Assembly (NCBI GenBank): GCA_003246455.1
Contig: QKAF01000079.1
Location: 1 to 64,000 of the forward strand
Length of the DNA: 64,000 nt
Source of the DNA: Bacteroidota bacterium
GTDB lineage: Bacteria > Bacteroidota > Ignavibacteria > SZUA-365
Reading direction: 5' to 3'
The first letter of the stretch is position 1; each line of letters opens with the position of its first letter. Shown in pieces: positions 44,051 to 53,588 of the stretch. The notes under the pieces were generated by a model, which saw only the letters and a program-made list of their open reading frames with translations, searched no databases and was not told where the DNA came from. The position numbers were made by a program, and so were the translations under genes.

Positions 44051-47000
44051 ATGGAAATCGTCCATGTGCTGCTGCTGGAAGACCATGAAGGGGAAGCCCG
44101 TCTCAACCAGCGGCTGCTCGAACGCTCGTACACCACGGAATTTCATTTCGAGAGTTTCCGGACACTGCAGGAAGCCCTTTCCGTTCTCGGATCGGGGAAC
44201 TACGACGTCGCCCTGCTGGATCTCAACCTGCCGGATTCCAAGGGCATCGATACCTTCCTCGCACTGCAGACCGCGGCACCCGGACTTCCGGTGGTCATCG
44301 TATCCGCCGTTGCCGACGACCGGCTCGCACAGGACGCCATCCGGCACGGAGCACAGGATTATCTCATCAAGGGGAACATCACCAGCGAGACGCTTACGCG
44401 CTGTGTCGGTTACGCGATCGCGCGGAAGCAGGCGCTCACGATGGGCGGGAGCATCTCCCACCAGATCGACAGCGCGGATCTTCCGCTCAGCGCATCCTTC
44501 GTTCTGGATGCCGGCGAGCGTATCGCGCGCGCACAGGCCCAGCTCGCGCAGCTTTTCGACGTTCCGGATTCAATGACGCTTCTGCGTCATCCGTTCTCCT
44601 CGTTCTTCGATGTGCAGGACAGAACCCGCCTGACCGAGGCGCTGCGGCGCGTGAAGCGGGGAACCGCCGAAACGCTCCTCCTCCATTCCGCCGCGGGGAA
44701 ATCCGGCAGCCGGCGGCTGCTGGTCGTCCTGTCGGGCGCGGATACCGCGGGCGACGCGCATGTGCAGGGGACGGTGGTCCTCGCACCGGCAGGCATCGAT
44801 GAAAACGGCGAAGGAAAGGACATCGAAGCGCGGTACCGGGCGCTGGTGGAGCGAAGCCAGGACGGCGTTTTCGTGCTCTTCGACGGGAAGATCAACTTCG
44901 CCAACAGCGCCTTCGCGGAGATGCTGGGATACGAAGTCAGGGACCTGGAGGAAAAGGAGATCGGGTACCTCGTCGCACCGGAGGATCGGGACCTGATCAT
45001 GAACAATTACCGCCGTCGTGTCGCGGGGGAAGACGTTCCCGATCGTTACGAATTCATGGCGCTGCACCGCAGCGGTTCGCGAATACGCGTCCAGCTCAGC
45101 GTCGGACGCATCCCGCTCAGGAACGGTATCGGGGTGATGGGGACGCTCAAGAACATCAACGAACAGTATCGCGTCTCGTACCTGATGCGGCTGCAGCACC
45201 GGCTGGCCATCGATCTCGCGCACAGTCAGAAGCGCGGAGAGATTTACGACCATCTGCTCCAGGGTGTGCTGCGCATCGAGAATATCGACCTCGCCGCGAT
45301 CTATGTCCATGATCCGGAGAAAGGCGGATTCCATCTCGCCGCATGGCGCGGCATCCGCGGTCCTTTCCCCAGCGCGGGCAGGACGGACGCGTTCAGCCAG
45401 GTCCACGACCGCGTCATTCGGGAGACCACACCGCTCTATCTCACCGCGCACGCGCTGCCGCAGGATCAGCTCGGAAGCATGCTCTCGCCGAGCGGCATCC
45501 GCGCGTTCGGTCTTGTGCCTGTCCTTCATGGCGGGCTGAGTATCGCCGCGCTGGACGTCGCGTCGCTGACGGCGGAACGCATCGACGAACCCGTGCAGAG
45601 CACGCTCGAATCCATCTCGTCCTTCCTCGGCGGGGTTCTCGCGCGCGTGCTTGCGGAAGAAGCGCGGCAGGAAAGCGAACTGCTGTATCGTGCGGTCGTG
45701 GAGAAAAGTCATGACGCCATTTTCATCTACCGCAACGAGCGCCTCGTGTTCGTGAACGAGAAAACGCTCGCGCTCACCGGGTATGCGAAAGACGAGCTGG
45801 CCGAAATGAATCCCTGGACGATCGTGCATCCCGATGACCGGAAACGCATTCAGTCCATCGCCACGCAGCGCATTTCGGGAAACAACGTTCCCATGGTGTA
45901 CGAAGGCAGAATCCTCACGCGGGACGGAACCATCCGGACGGGTGAATTCGCCGCCACGATGATACGCTACGAGGGCGAACTCGCCTCACTCGTGACCGTG
46001 CGTGACGTGACCTCGCGCAAATCGCAGGAAGACGAACTGCGCCGCAGCGACGCGCTGATTCGCGCGGCAGGATTCGCAGCGACACGTTTCCTTCGCGCGG
46101 CGAACTGGAGCGATTCCATCATGGAGGTGCTGGAGCGATTCGGAAACGCGGCGAATGTCTGCCGCGTGGTGATCTTCGAAAACGTTTCCGACGAACAGGG
46201 CGCCCGCATCATGAAGCAGCGGGCGGTCTGGGTACGCCCGGAAATGCGCGACAGCATGATCGACCGTGTGCCGGACGGGTATTCCTTCGACGATGAACCG
46301 TTCCGCCGCTGGGCGGCGGAACTGTCCGCCGGCCATCCGATATCGGGCATCATCGACAATCTGCCCAACGAAGAGCAGGTGTTTCTCGCCCGGCAAAACG
46401 TCCGTTCCCTCGCCGTGCTCCCCGTTTTCAGCGGCAATCACTGGTGGGGCATCATCCGTTTCGATGAGTGCCGCATTCGCCGCACCTGGCTGCGTTCGGA
46501 ACTCGAAGCCATGGGCGTGAGCGCGGAAACGCTGGGCGCGGCCATCCGGCGAAAGCAGGACGAGGAAGAACTGATCGCCTCACGGGAACATGCGGTGCAG
46601 GCGGAAGCCATCAAGAACGCATTCATCGCGAATATCTCCCACGAAGTCCGCACGCCCCTGAATATCATTCTCGGGTACCTGGCCCTGGTCGCCGAACTCT
46701 CGCATCAGTCGGAGGACGATGAGCTGCGCGAGTTCATCGAGGCGATCAACGAGGCCAGCATCCGGCTGATACGGACGGTCGATTCCATTCTCAATATCTC
46801 GCGCTTCCAGTCGAACGACATCGCGATCAACAATGTCCCGATCCGTCTCGACAAGCTGCTCGGAGAGTGTGGCGAACGCTTCCGCCGACCGGCCGAGACC
46901 AAGGGCCTCGCGATGTCCTTCGCGAACACGGCCGGTGCGATCGAGCTGCTCGGGGATCGTCATTTCCTGACCGAAGCCATCGAGCATCTGCTGGACAACG

Positions 47001-47329
47001 CGGTGAAGTTCACGACGAGCGGCAGCGTGACGATCCAGCTCGACAGGGGCGCGGACACGGAGCCGGTCTTGTCTATCGAGGATACAGGGATCGGAATATC
47101 CGAAGCCTTCCTCGAAAAGATCTTCGATCCCTACCTGCAGGAGGATATGGGATTCAATCGCATGTACGAGGGGATCGGCCTCGGCATGACGCTGGTCAAG
47201 CTCTATCTCGAGGCTCATGGCGCGCTCATCGGCATTCAGAGCACCAAGGGCGAGGGAACCCGCGTGGAAGTCCGCTTCTCCGCATGGGCGAACCGTGACG
47301 GACGTCCCGGGTCCGCTGTCGAATCTTAG
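44051..47329 (+). CDS. receiver-PAS-GAF hybrid histidine kinase
   Basis: A 1092-residue soluble kinase. The N-terminal receiver (1-122) has an intact phospho-acceptor D57 (LLDLNLPDS) and K107 (YLIKGN). A degenerate PAS is at about 135-255, PAS at 262-380, GAF at 385-540, PAS at 555-665 and GAF at 670-850. HisKA has H864 in ISHEVRTPLNIILGY. The HATPase domain has LLDNAVKFT, DTGIGI and GIGLGMTLVKLYLE. The receiver could be the input for phosphotransfer from another kinase. ATG 44051 with AGGAG at 5 nt is preferred to GTG 44045. A CheY-like gene follows 65 bp downstream. Its overall plan parallels the 26985 kinase, whose receiver is dead. Confidence 0.92.
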   Translation: MEIVHVLLLEDHEGEARLNQRLLERSYTTEFHFESFRTLQEALSVLGSGNYDVALLDLNLPDSKGIDTFLALQTAAPGLPVVIVSAVADDRLAQDAIRHGAQDYLIKGNITSETLTRCVGYAIARKQALTMGGSISHQIDSADLPLSASFVLDAGERIARAQAQLAQLFDVPDSMTLLRHPFSSFFDVQDRTRLTEALRRVKRGTAETLLLHSAAGKSGSRRLLVVLSGADTAGDAHVQGTVVLAPAGIDENGEGKDIEARYRALVERSQDGVFVLFDGKINFANSAFAEMLGYEVRDLEEKEIGYLVAPEDRDLIMNNYRRRVAGEDVPDRYEFMALHRSGSRIRVQLSVGRIPLRNGIGVMGTLKNINEQYRVSYLMRLQHRLAIDLAHSQKRGEIYDHLLQGVLRIENIDLAAIYVHDPEKGGFHLAAWRGIRGPFPSAGRTDAFSQVHDRVIRETTPLYLTAHALPQDQLGSMLSPSGIRAFGLVPVLHGGLSIAALDVASLTAERIDEPVQSTLESISSFLGGVLARVLAEEARQESELLYRAVVEKSHDAIFIYRNERLVFVNEKTLALTGYAKDELAEMNPWTIVHPDDRKRIQSIATQRISGNNVPMVYEGRILTRDGTIRTGEFAATMIRYEGELASLVTVRDVTSRKSQEDELRRSDALIRAAGFAATRFLRAANWSDSIMEVLERFGNAANVCRVVIFENVSDEQGARIMKQRAVWVRPEMRDSMIDRVPDGYSFDDEPFRRWAAELSAGHPISGIIDNLPNEEQVFLARQNVRSLAVLPVFSGNHWWGIIRFDECRIRRTWLRSELEAMGVSAETLGAAIRRKQDEEELIASREHAVQAEAIKNAFIANISHEVRTPLNIILGYLALVAELSHQSEDDELREFIEAINEASIRLIRTVDSILNISRFQSNDIAINNVPIRLDKLLGECGERFRRPAETKGLAMSFANTAGAIELLGDRHFLTEAIEHLLDNAVKFTTSGSVTIQLDRGADTEPVLSIEDTGIGISEAFLEKIFDPYLQEDMGFNRMYEGIGLGMTLVKLYLEAHGALIGIQSTKGEGTRVEVRFSAWANRDGRPGSAVES

Positions 47330-47394
47330 CATTCAAAATCGTATGTTGTCTTAATCCGGACTGCGCCGAAACAACCAGGTAATGGAGATCCGTA

Positions 47395-47766
47395 ATGTCT
47401 GACGTGAGGAAAAGCATTCTCGTAGTCGAGGACGACGAACAAAGTCAGAAGTATATGCGCATCCTGCTCTCGCGGGAGTTCGCAGTGTTCATCGCCGCAG
47501 GCAGCACGCAGGCCTGGGAAATCCTCGAGGCGGAAAATGTGGCGCTTATCCTCATGGATCTGTCCCTGCGCGACGGAGAGGATGGACTGAAGATCACCCG
47601 GAAGATCCGCGAGAACGGTCCGAATCCCGACGTTCCCATCATCGCCCTCACGGCGCACGCCTTCCCGGAAGACCGCAAGCGAAGCCTCGAAGCCGGATGC
47701 AACGACTATGTCTCGAAGCCGTTTCAGTGGGTACACCTCAAGAGTGTCATCGACAAGTACCTCTGA
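47395..47766 (+). CDS. stand-alone receiver (CheY-like response regulator)
   Basis: A 123-residue single receiver domain. It has acidic residues E12/D13/D14 (VEDDEQ), phospho-acceptor D55 in LILMDLSL, T86 in ALTAH and K108 in YVSKPF. There is no output domain. Such proteins relay phosphate to another partner or bind a target directly. It lies 65 bp after the receiver-PAS-GAF kinase and 24 bp before a PapD-like gene, so is likely in their operon and fed by that kinase. Similar free receivers occur downstream of hybrid kinases in many Bacteroidetes (family knowledge). Confidence 0.9.
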   Translation: MSDVRKSILVVEDDEQSQKYMRILLSREFAVFIAAGSTQAWEILEAENVALILMDLSLRDGEDGLKITRKIRENGPNPDVPIIALTAHAFPEDRKRSLEAGCNDYVSKPFQWVHLKSVIDKYL

Positions 47767-47790
47767 AATATCCCTCTCCATCACACCTCA

Positions 47791-48585
47791 ATGCGACGCG
47801 TGCACCCACTCACCCGATTCCTGCTTCTTCTTCTACTTCTCAGCGCGGGCACGGCAGCCAGCCTCCGTGCGGATGTGCTGATCGAACCGTCCGTGCTTTT
47901 CCTCAGCGACGGAACCAGAGCGCGAACGTTCTCCGTCGTTTCACGCGAGAAGGGGCCGGTGGTCGTGACGCTCCGTATCCGTACGGGATACGCCGGCACT
48001 TCGGCTGCGGCGGAAGTGAAGACGGAGCGCTCGGTCGTCGCGTACCTCTCGCTCAGCGACAGCAGCTTTGTGCTCGCGCCGGGAGAAAAACGGACGATCA
48101 CCTGCCAGGCCGCCGTTCCGGCCGCGCTGTCGCAGGGTGAATACTGGGCGCGTATCCTCGTGCACTGGGCACACGGGACTTCCGCCGCGGAAAGCGGGAC
48201 ACCCGCGGATGCACCGGCCGGCGTCGTCGGCGTGGTGTATCGGAAGGGTGAAGCGTTCGCCGACGTCAAACTCGTGAGCGCGGGGGGAACGCGGGACGCC
48301 GATGCCGTGCGTTTCTACGTTGATCTCGTACCGCTGGGCAATGCGGCATACCGGGGCAACATGATCGTCGATATCACGGGGAAGAAGAACAAGGTGGTGT
48401 ATTCGGCGCGGCAGACTGTCGATGTGTACGACCGTCAGCGGCAGGTATTTGAAATCGACGGCTCCGCCATGCCTCCCGGGATGTACCACGCCGTACTGCG
48501 TTTCAACACCGAGCGCGAGGATCTGGGCAAGGAAGCACTCCCCGTACTTCCGAAGGAGTATAAAATCGATTTCAACATGCCCTGA
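47791..48585 (+). CDS. exported PapD-like periplasmic chaperone
   Basis: A 264-residue protein with a signal peptide (about 1-27; FLLLLLLLSAGTAAS). An N-terminal Ig-like domain (about 28-125) has strands typical of pilus chaperones: IEPSVLFLSDGTRARTFSV, and VLAPGEKRTITCQAAVP, which resembles the PapD/DUF916 beta-strand. A second Ig-like domain (about 160-264) completes the two-domain plan. No subunit or usher gene is adjacent. It may fold or present a surface protein, or be a structural adaptor; the client is unknown. It is placed between two free receivers in an apparent signalling operon, which is odd for a chaperone. Confidence 0.65.
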   Translation: MRRVHPLTRFLLLLLLLSAGTAASLRADVLIEPSVLFLSDGTRARTFSVVSREKGPVVVTLRIRTGYAGTSAAAEVKTERSVVAYLSLSDSSFVLAPGEKRTITCQAAVPAALSQGEYWARILVHWAHGTSAAESGTPADAPAGVVGVVYRKGEAFADVKLVSAGGTRDADAVRFYVDLVPLGNAAYRGNMIVDITGKKNKVVYSARQTVDVYDRQRQVFEIDGSAMPPGMYHAVLRFNTEREDLGKEALPVLPKEYKIDFNMP

Positions 48586-48599
48586 GCGGGTGTTATATT
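48571..48599 (+). promoter_or_regulatory. possible promoter for the second CheY-like gene
   Basis: TTCAAC (48571-48576), a 17-bp spacer and TATATT (48594-48599), 35 nt before the start codon at 48635. It overlaps the end of the upstream gene. The -35 match is weak. Confidence 0.3.
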
Positions 48600-48634
48600 C
48601 CCAAGGCGCTATTTTTTTCAATCACGGACGCGAC

Positions 48635-49018
48635 ATGAGTGTGAACAAGCTTCCCAATACCATTGTGGTCATAGAAGATATCGGTTCCATCACCAAGCTG
48701 TTGACGATCATCCTGCGGAAAGCGGGATTCGAGGTGGCCACATTCGATACCGGCGAAGCAGCCTGCGAATGGATGCGGGAAAATGAACCCGCGCTCATTC
48801 TCTGCGACATCATGCTTCCGGGCATGCATGGGGAGGAAGTGCTTTCGTTCATCCGGACCCTCCCGCACGGAAAGGAACTGCACATCCTCGCGGTGACGGC
48901 GCTCGCGAATCCCGGCGACCGTGAACGTCTTCTCAAGCACGGTTTCACCGATCACATCGCCAAACCCATCAATCCGGGGACCTTCATCTCCCAGATTCAG
49001 GAACACCTCCAGGGCTGA
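48635..49018 (+). CDS. stand-alone receiver (CheY-like response regulator)
   Basis: A 127-residue receiver domain. E14/D15 (VIEDIG), phospho-acceptor D58 in LILCDIMLPG, T88 in AVTAL and K110 in HIAKPI are all present. There is no output domain. It is the second free receiver downstream of the 44051 kinase, 49 bp after the PapD-like gene, and may have its own promoter. It ends 23 bp before the convergent aldehyde dehydrogenase. Two free receivers beside one kinase could give a branched phosphorelay, but partner specificity is not known. Confidence 0.9.
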   Translation: MSVNKLPNTIVVIEDIGSITKLLTIILRKAGFEVATFDTGEAACEWMRENEPALILCDIMLPGMHGEEVLSFIRTLPHGKELHILAVTALANPGDRERLLKHGFTDHIAKPINPGTFISQIQEHLQG

Positions 49019-49041
49019 GTTTCGACTCCCTACCGCCCAGG

Positions 49042-50610
49042 TTATTGCGAAAACAGGTTTGTCCAAAGCACGGTATTCGCCGGATACTCCGGCGTCGCGA
49101 TGACCGTGCTGATGCAGAAACGGCGCAGCGCCTCTTCGATCGACACGGTGCCGAGCGCGGAATCGCGTTTCCCCGTGAAGGGAAAGTGATCGGGCCCGCG
49201 CTGACATTTCCCGTTGATGTTGACCCGTCCGACATAGCGTGATGCCGTCGTGACGACCCGGGTGAGCTGCTGCGCCGAACTGCCGAAGACGCTGCACTGC
49301 TGTCCGTAGCGCGAATACTTCAGGTACGACAGCGCTTCCGCTTCGTCGGCGAAAGTGAGCACGGGGATGATGGGACCGAACTGCTCTTCTTCGAAAATGC
49401 GCATGTCCCCGGTGACGCCGGTCAGCAGGGCGGGACGCATCAGCGTGTGCAGGCGCTCGCCGCCGCCGGGATTGCGGATCAGCGCCCCGGCTTCCACCGC
49501 GTTTTCCAGCAGCTCCGACAGCCACGCGGCGTGCTCGAGACTGCTGAGCGGGGTGCAGCGCACCTCCTGCCAGGGCATTCCGGGTTCCGCTCCTTCGAGC
49601 TCGGCAGCAATGCGACCGACCAGCGTTTCGGCGATGTCTTCGTGCGCGAGGATCATTTTGATCGCGGCGCAGCGCTGACCGTTGAATGCGAGCGCTCCCT
49701 TCACGCATTCCTCAACGGTGATGTCCATCGGGGCGTCAGGGAAAACGATCGCGGCGTTTTTTGCCTCGAGCCCGAGCAGCGCGTAGAGACGGTGCGGCTG
49801 CGGATGCAGTGCGATGAGGGAATCGGCGACCTCGCTGCTTCCGATGAAAGCGAAGATATCGATCTGCCCCGAGGCCATGAGCGGCGCAAGCAGCCGTTCC
49901 CCTTCGCCGAAGAGCAGACCGACGGTTCCCGCCGGGAAGTGCGCGGCGAAGAGCGGCAGCAGGTGTGCGTAGAGCAGACCGCCCCGCGGCGGTGCCTTGA
50001 TGATGACGCTGTTGCCCATCAGGAGGGCGGGAATGGCGTTCGTGAGCGTTTCGTAAAACGGATAATTGTACGGGCCGACGCAGAGCGCGACTCCGATCGG
50101 CAGCAGGTCCACGCGTCCGATGACCTGCTGCAGCGAGGTGTCGCGCCGTTCGCGCTTGTCGAGAGCGAGTGCGGCGTCCACGGTCTCCAGGGCGTACTCG
50201 AGCGTCCGATCGAACTCGTTGAGCGCTTCGGACCGCACTTTGCCGACTTCCCACATGATATGCAGGGCGATGGTGTCGCGGAGCGGCCGCAGGGCATCGA
50301 CGAAGCCGCGCACGCGTTCGGCGCGCTCCTCGAGTGCGAACGACGGCCACTCGCCGTCACCGGCATCGAAAGCCACGAGCGCTGCGTCAAGCGCCTCCAG
50401 CGCCTGCTCTTCGCCGAGGTCGGGCCAGGAACCGAGCTGCGGGAATCGTACGGCGTCGCCGTCGCGTACCGGTATCGGTGAAAAGACCGGCTGCAGCGCG
50501 CCGTCAGTCTCGGTCACGGCGGAACAGAGATACTGGCGGAGTTCGACGGATGGCGGCCTGCTGTCTGCGGGAATGTCGTCGATCGGTATGATATGGGCGT
50601 GAAGTTCCAT
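49042..50610 (-). CDS. aldehyde dehydrogenase, GapN-like (NADP-dependent glyceraldehyde-3-phosphate type)
   Basis: A 522-residue aldehyde dehydrogenase. Active-site residues are N182 (GPYNYPFYE), E282 (LGLEAKNAAIV) and C314 (FNGQRCAAIK). The C-terminal NINGKCQRGPDHFPFTGKRDS resembles the substrate-loop signature of non-phosphorylating glyceraldehyde-3-phosphate dehydrogenases. If so it bypasses phosphoglycerate kinase and makes NADPH. A generic aldehyde substrate cannot be excluded. ATG 50610 is preferred over the open frame to 50667. It is divergent from trmO across 146 bp and convergent with the second CheY-like gene. Confidence 0.88.
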   Translation of the reverse strand: MELHAHIIPIDDIPADSRPPSVELRQYLCSAVTETDGALQPVFSPIPVRDGDAVRFPQLGSWPDLGEEQALEALDAALVAFDAGDGEWPSFALEERAERVRGFVDALRPLRDTIALHIMWEVGKVRSEALNEFDRTLEYALETVDAALALDKRERRDTSLQQVIGRVDLLPIGVALCVGPYNYPFYETLTNAIPALLMGNSVIIKAPPRGGLLYAHLLPLFAAHFPAGTVGLLFGEGERLLAPLMASGQIDIFAFIGSSEVADSLIALHPQPHRLYALLGLEAKNAAIVFPDAPMDITVEECVKGALAFNGQRCAAIKMILAHEDIAETLVGRIAAELEGAEPGMPWQEVRCTPLSSLEHAAWLSELLENAVEAGALIRNPGGGERLHTLMRPALLTGVTGDMRIFEEEQFGPIIPVLTFADEAEALSYLKYSRYGQQCSVFGSSAQQLTRVVTTASRYVGRVNINGKCQRGPDHFPFTGKRDSALGTVSIEEALRRFCISTVIATPEYPANTVLWTNLFSQ

Positions 50611-50756
50611 GCGCGGTGCTCTCTGCTGCGGACGTGGATGTGCGGTGCAATTCACCACAACCCCCAAAATACGGATTTCATCGCAGATGCCCGTCTCCGG
50701 GATGGAGCTTCCGGCAATACCCTCGCGCCCGTCATTCCCCTTTCCTATATTACGGG

Positions 50757-51557
50757 ATGGACTCCTGGACCTTTACGCCCATCGGAACGGTCGCCTCGCC
50801 GCGTCTGCATCGCTACGACGTCCCTCGCCAGGGGACGCTTGACGACACGCCTTCGGTGCGCGTGGTGCTGGAACCCGGGCACAACTTCGAGCAGGCGCTG
50901 GACGATCTGGAAGGATTCGAGCGCATCTGGCTCGTGTATGTGTTCCACCTGAACGACGGGTGGAAACCGCGCGTGCACGTGCCGCGCCATCGCGACGACA
51001 AGGTCGGCGTCTTTGCGACCCGCGCGCCGTACCGGCCGAACCCGATCGGCATCAGCTGCGTGCGGCTGCTGGGAATCCATGGGCGAACGCTGCATGTCGC
51101 CGAGTGCGATCTGCTGGACGGAACGCCAATACTGGACATCAAACCGTACCTGCCGTATGCCGACAGCTTCCCCGACGCGGCAACGGGATGGGTCCCCTCC
51201 GGCGAAGCGCTTTTCGACGTGGGCTGTACGCCCTCGGCCGACGCGCAGCTGACGTGGCTGCGTGGGCATGGCGTCGACCTGTTTCCATTCGTGCGCACGC
51301 AGCTCGAAGCCGCGCCGCGCCAGGGGGATCGGAAGCGCATCCGCCCCGCGCACGATGCCGAGGGCGCGTACGTGCTCGCCTATCGTACCTGGCGTGTGCA
51401 GTACCGCATCGACGATGCGGCGGGAACCATTTCCATCGAGAAAATATTCAGCGGGTATACCGCCGACGATCTTGCCGCGGCGGAAGATCGCTACGAGGAC
51501 AAGGAATTACATCGCCAGTTCCATAACACGGAGAACTTCCCATGGCCAGAAAAATAA
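50757..51557 (+). CDS. trmO: tRNA (N6-threonylcarbamoyladenosine37-N6)-methyltransferase, TrmO family
   Basis: A 266-residue UPF0066/TrmO protein. The catalytic domain (about 1-150) has the SAM-binding FTPIGTV start, DGWKPRVHVPR, the RPNPIG motif and DIKPYLPYAD. A C-terminal domain (about 170-266) follows as in full-length TrmO. It methylates t6A37 in certain tRNAs using S-adenosylmethionine. A TATATT element sits at 50746-50751, only 5 bp before ATG 50757, so the mRNA could be nearly leaderless; no Shine-Dalgarno sequence is visible. Its last 16 bp overlap the DUF2461 gene, so these two are an operon. Confidence 0.92.
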   Translation: MDSWTFTPIGTVASPRLHRYDVPRQGTLDDTPSVRVVLEPGHNFEQALDDLEGFERIWLVYVFHLNDGWKPRVHVPRHRDDKVGVFATRAPYRPNPIGISCVRLLGIHGRTLHVAECDLLDGTPILDIKPYLPYADSFPDAATGWVPSGEALFDVGCTPSADAQLTWLRGHGVDLFPFVRTQLEAAPRQGDRKRIRPAHDAEGAYVLAYRTWRVQYRIDDAAGTISIEKIFSGYTADDLAAAEDRYEDKELHRQFHNTENFPWPEK

Positions 51558-52249
51558 ATCCGTTCAACGAAGATACCCTGCCGCCGTTCGCCGGTTTTCC
51601 GAAGGATACGCTGAAGTTTCTCCGGGAGCTGAAGCGCAACAACAATCGTGAATGGTTCGCGGAAAACAAGGCACGATACGAACAGAACGTGAAGGAGCCG
51701 ATGCAGATGCTTCTCGGAAGCCTTGCGGCCCGGCTGCAGGCCGTCGACCCCGAGATCGTGCTCGAACCGAAGAAGGCGATGTACCGGATCTACCGCGACG
51801 TGCGTTTCAGCGCGGATAAATCCCCGTACAAGGTGTGGATCGCCGCGGCGTTCACCTACCGCGGCTTCGACCGCAAAAACGACGCCGCGTTTTACTTCCA
51901 TATCACTCCCGAGGAACTCGGCATCGGCGGAGGATTGTACTCGCCGCAGGGAGATCAGCTGAAGAATCTGCGCAAGGCGATCGACGCGGACGCCGCTTCG
52001 CTGCGCGCCATTCTGAAGGAAAGGAAATTCAAAACCCATTTCGGCGAGCTGACCGGAGAAGAGCTGTCCCGCGTCCCCCAGGGCTACGACAGGGAGCACC
52101 CCGACGCCGACCTGATGAAGAAGAAGCAGTTCCTCTGCTGGCAGACGCAGCCGGCGACGGTGATCACCGATGCCGCACTTGTCGATCTGCTGGTGAAAAG
52201 CTTCACCGCCATGGCGCCGTTCGTGCGCTGGCTGGCCGATCACTCCTGA
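51542..52249 (+). CDS. DUF2461 domain protein
   Basis: A 235-residue protein of the DUF2461 (TIGR02453) family at full length. Typical features are the FPKDTLKFLRELKRNNNREWFAENKARY start, IYRDVRFSADKSPYK and the YFHITPEELGIGGGLY block. Function is unknown; the family is widespread and stand-alone. Its ATG lies inside the end of trmO (16-bp overlap), so it is probably translated by coupling. Its final 10 bp overlap the convergent metallophosphoesterase gene. Confidence 0.9.
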   Translation: MARKINPFNEDTLPPFAGFPKDTLKFLRELKRNNNREWFAENKARYEQNVKEPMQMLLGSLAARLQAVDPEIVLEPKKAMYRIYRDVRFSADKSPYKVWIAAAFTYRGFDRKNDAAFYFHITPEELGIGGGLYSPQGDQLKNLRKAIDADAASLRAILKERKFKTHFGELTGEELSRVPQGYDREHPDADLMKKKQFLCWQTQPATVITDAALVDLLVKSFTAMAPFVRWLADHS

Positions 52250-53460
52250 ACGGAGGGTGCGATCGAGGTGAGCACGTAGAGCGGGATTTCCGTCGGACAT
52301 CCCAGCCGGTAGGGGAACCAGTGTCCCGCGCCGGCGGATACGTAGAGTTTCGAACCGTTCTTCTCGTATTCTCCCCACATGTACCGCTCGGGGTTGGCGG
52401 CATACAGCAGGCTGCGTCCATTGAAGCCTATCTGCCCTCCGTGCGTGTGTCCCGACAGCGTGAGCGGAATGCCGGCCTCCGCCGCGGCGTCGAAGCCGTT
52501 GGGGCGGTGGCACATGAGTATGGAAAACGCATCCATCGGCGCATCCCGCATGGTGCGGTCGATGGCACGTTCGTAGAACCCCTCGGGCAGTCCGAAATTC
52601 GATCGCGGATCGTCGACGCCGCCGATGTACAGCGGCGTCCCGTCGATGTCGACGGTTTCCCCCCCGTTGATGAACAGGGGAATGGGACCCTTTTCGTATG
52701 CGCGGACGATCGCCTTGATGCCGCGGAAATACTCGTGATTGCCGATCGATGCGAAACTGCCGTAGCGGGCCGGGATATTTCCCGCGAGGCGCAGGGCGTC
52801 GAGATACGTGTCCGCGTCATCCGAGAAATCGCCGGTCAGGAGCACGATGTCGGGCCGCTGCGCCGCCGACAGTTCGACCATGCGCTCGACATCGTCGAAG
52901 CCGATGATGAGTCCGAGGTGCAGGTCGGTGATCTGGAGGATGCGCAGTCCTTCGAGCCCCGCGGGCAGATCGGGGAAATGCAGGGGGACGATCGGCATGC
53001 GGGGTTCGCTGTAGGCGGTGGCCAGTCCGGTGCCCCCGGCCGTTACCGCCAGCACGGGAAAGACCGCGGCGGATGTGGTCAGCAGCTTGCGGCGGCCGGG
53101 ATCGGGCAGCGCGTCCTCTCCCCGACGCGCATTGCGCCTGCGGAGCAGCAGTCCGATCAGACGGTCGACAATGTGGAACACCCCCGACAGCGGGAGGGAA
53201 ATCATCAGCGCCAGTCCCAGCACGAGTATGCCGGCCGTCAGCGACGCGCCGACCGTCACCAGGACATCGACTTCGAGCGCGATGCCGGAGGCCCAGAGCG
53301 TCAGTCCGGCGATGCCGGCCAGGGGTATGCCGTAGGACAGCTGCCGGACCCTCCGGTATTGCCACCAGTCGCGGTGGAGTTTTTTCAGCAGAAAGATCTC
53401 GAATCCGCTGAGAATGGCGATGGTCACCATGCTGAAAATGACAGGGAAATACACTCTCAT
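52240..53460 (-). CDS. membrane-anchored metallophosphoesterase
   Basis: A 406-residue protein. Four N-terminal helices (about 4-24, 44-62, 66-90 and 92-108) and a basic RRKLLTTSAA helix (123-150) anchor a calcineurin-like phosphoesterase domain (about 170-395). Its metal motifs are D179-L-H181, G210-D211, G240-NHE-E243 and GHTHGGQ. The order matches the YkuE/YaeI group, which act on phosphodiesters or lipid phosphates. The substrate is not known. The twin-Arg-like helix is internal, so it is a membrane anchor rather than a Tat signal. ATG 53460 is preferred over the frame open to 53544. Confidence 0.88.
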   Translation of the reverse strand: MRVYFPVIFSMVTIAILSGFEIFLLKKLHRDWWQYRRVRQLSYGIPLAGIAGLTLWASGIALEVDVLVTVGASLTAGILVLGLALMISLPLSGVFHIVDRLIGLLLRRRNARRGEDALPDPGRRKLLTTSAAVFPVLAVTAGGTGLATAYSEPRMPIVPLHFPDLPAGLEGLRILQITDLHLGLIIGFDDVERMVELSAAQRPDIVLLTGDFSDDADTYLDALRLAGNIPARYGSFASIGNHEYFRGIKAIVRAYEKGPIPLFINGGETVDIDGTPLYIGGVDDPRSNFGLPEGFYERAIDRTMRDAPMDAFSILMCHRPNGFDAAAEAGIPLTLSGHTHGGQIGFNGRSLLYAANPERYMWGEYEKNGSKLYVSAGAGHWFPYRLGCPTEIPLYVLTSIAPSVQE

Positions 53461-53588
53461 GGGAACAGCCCTTTCGTTGCCATGGTATATTCGGAATCTG
53501 CGGCCTGTGAAACAATGGAACAATGCATGCACCAGCCGCGGCAATGCGGCGCTGGATCACCGCAAAGAGGGTTTTTCGTCCTCTGTTC

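Noticed and set aside
44570-45829. 419-codon open frame on the minus strand
   Set aside because: It is antisense to the receiver-PAS-GAF kinase, which is complete in the other direction.
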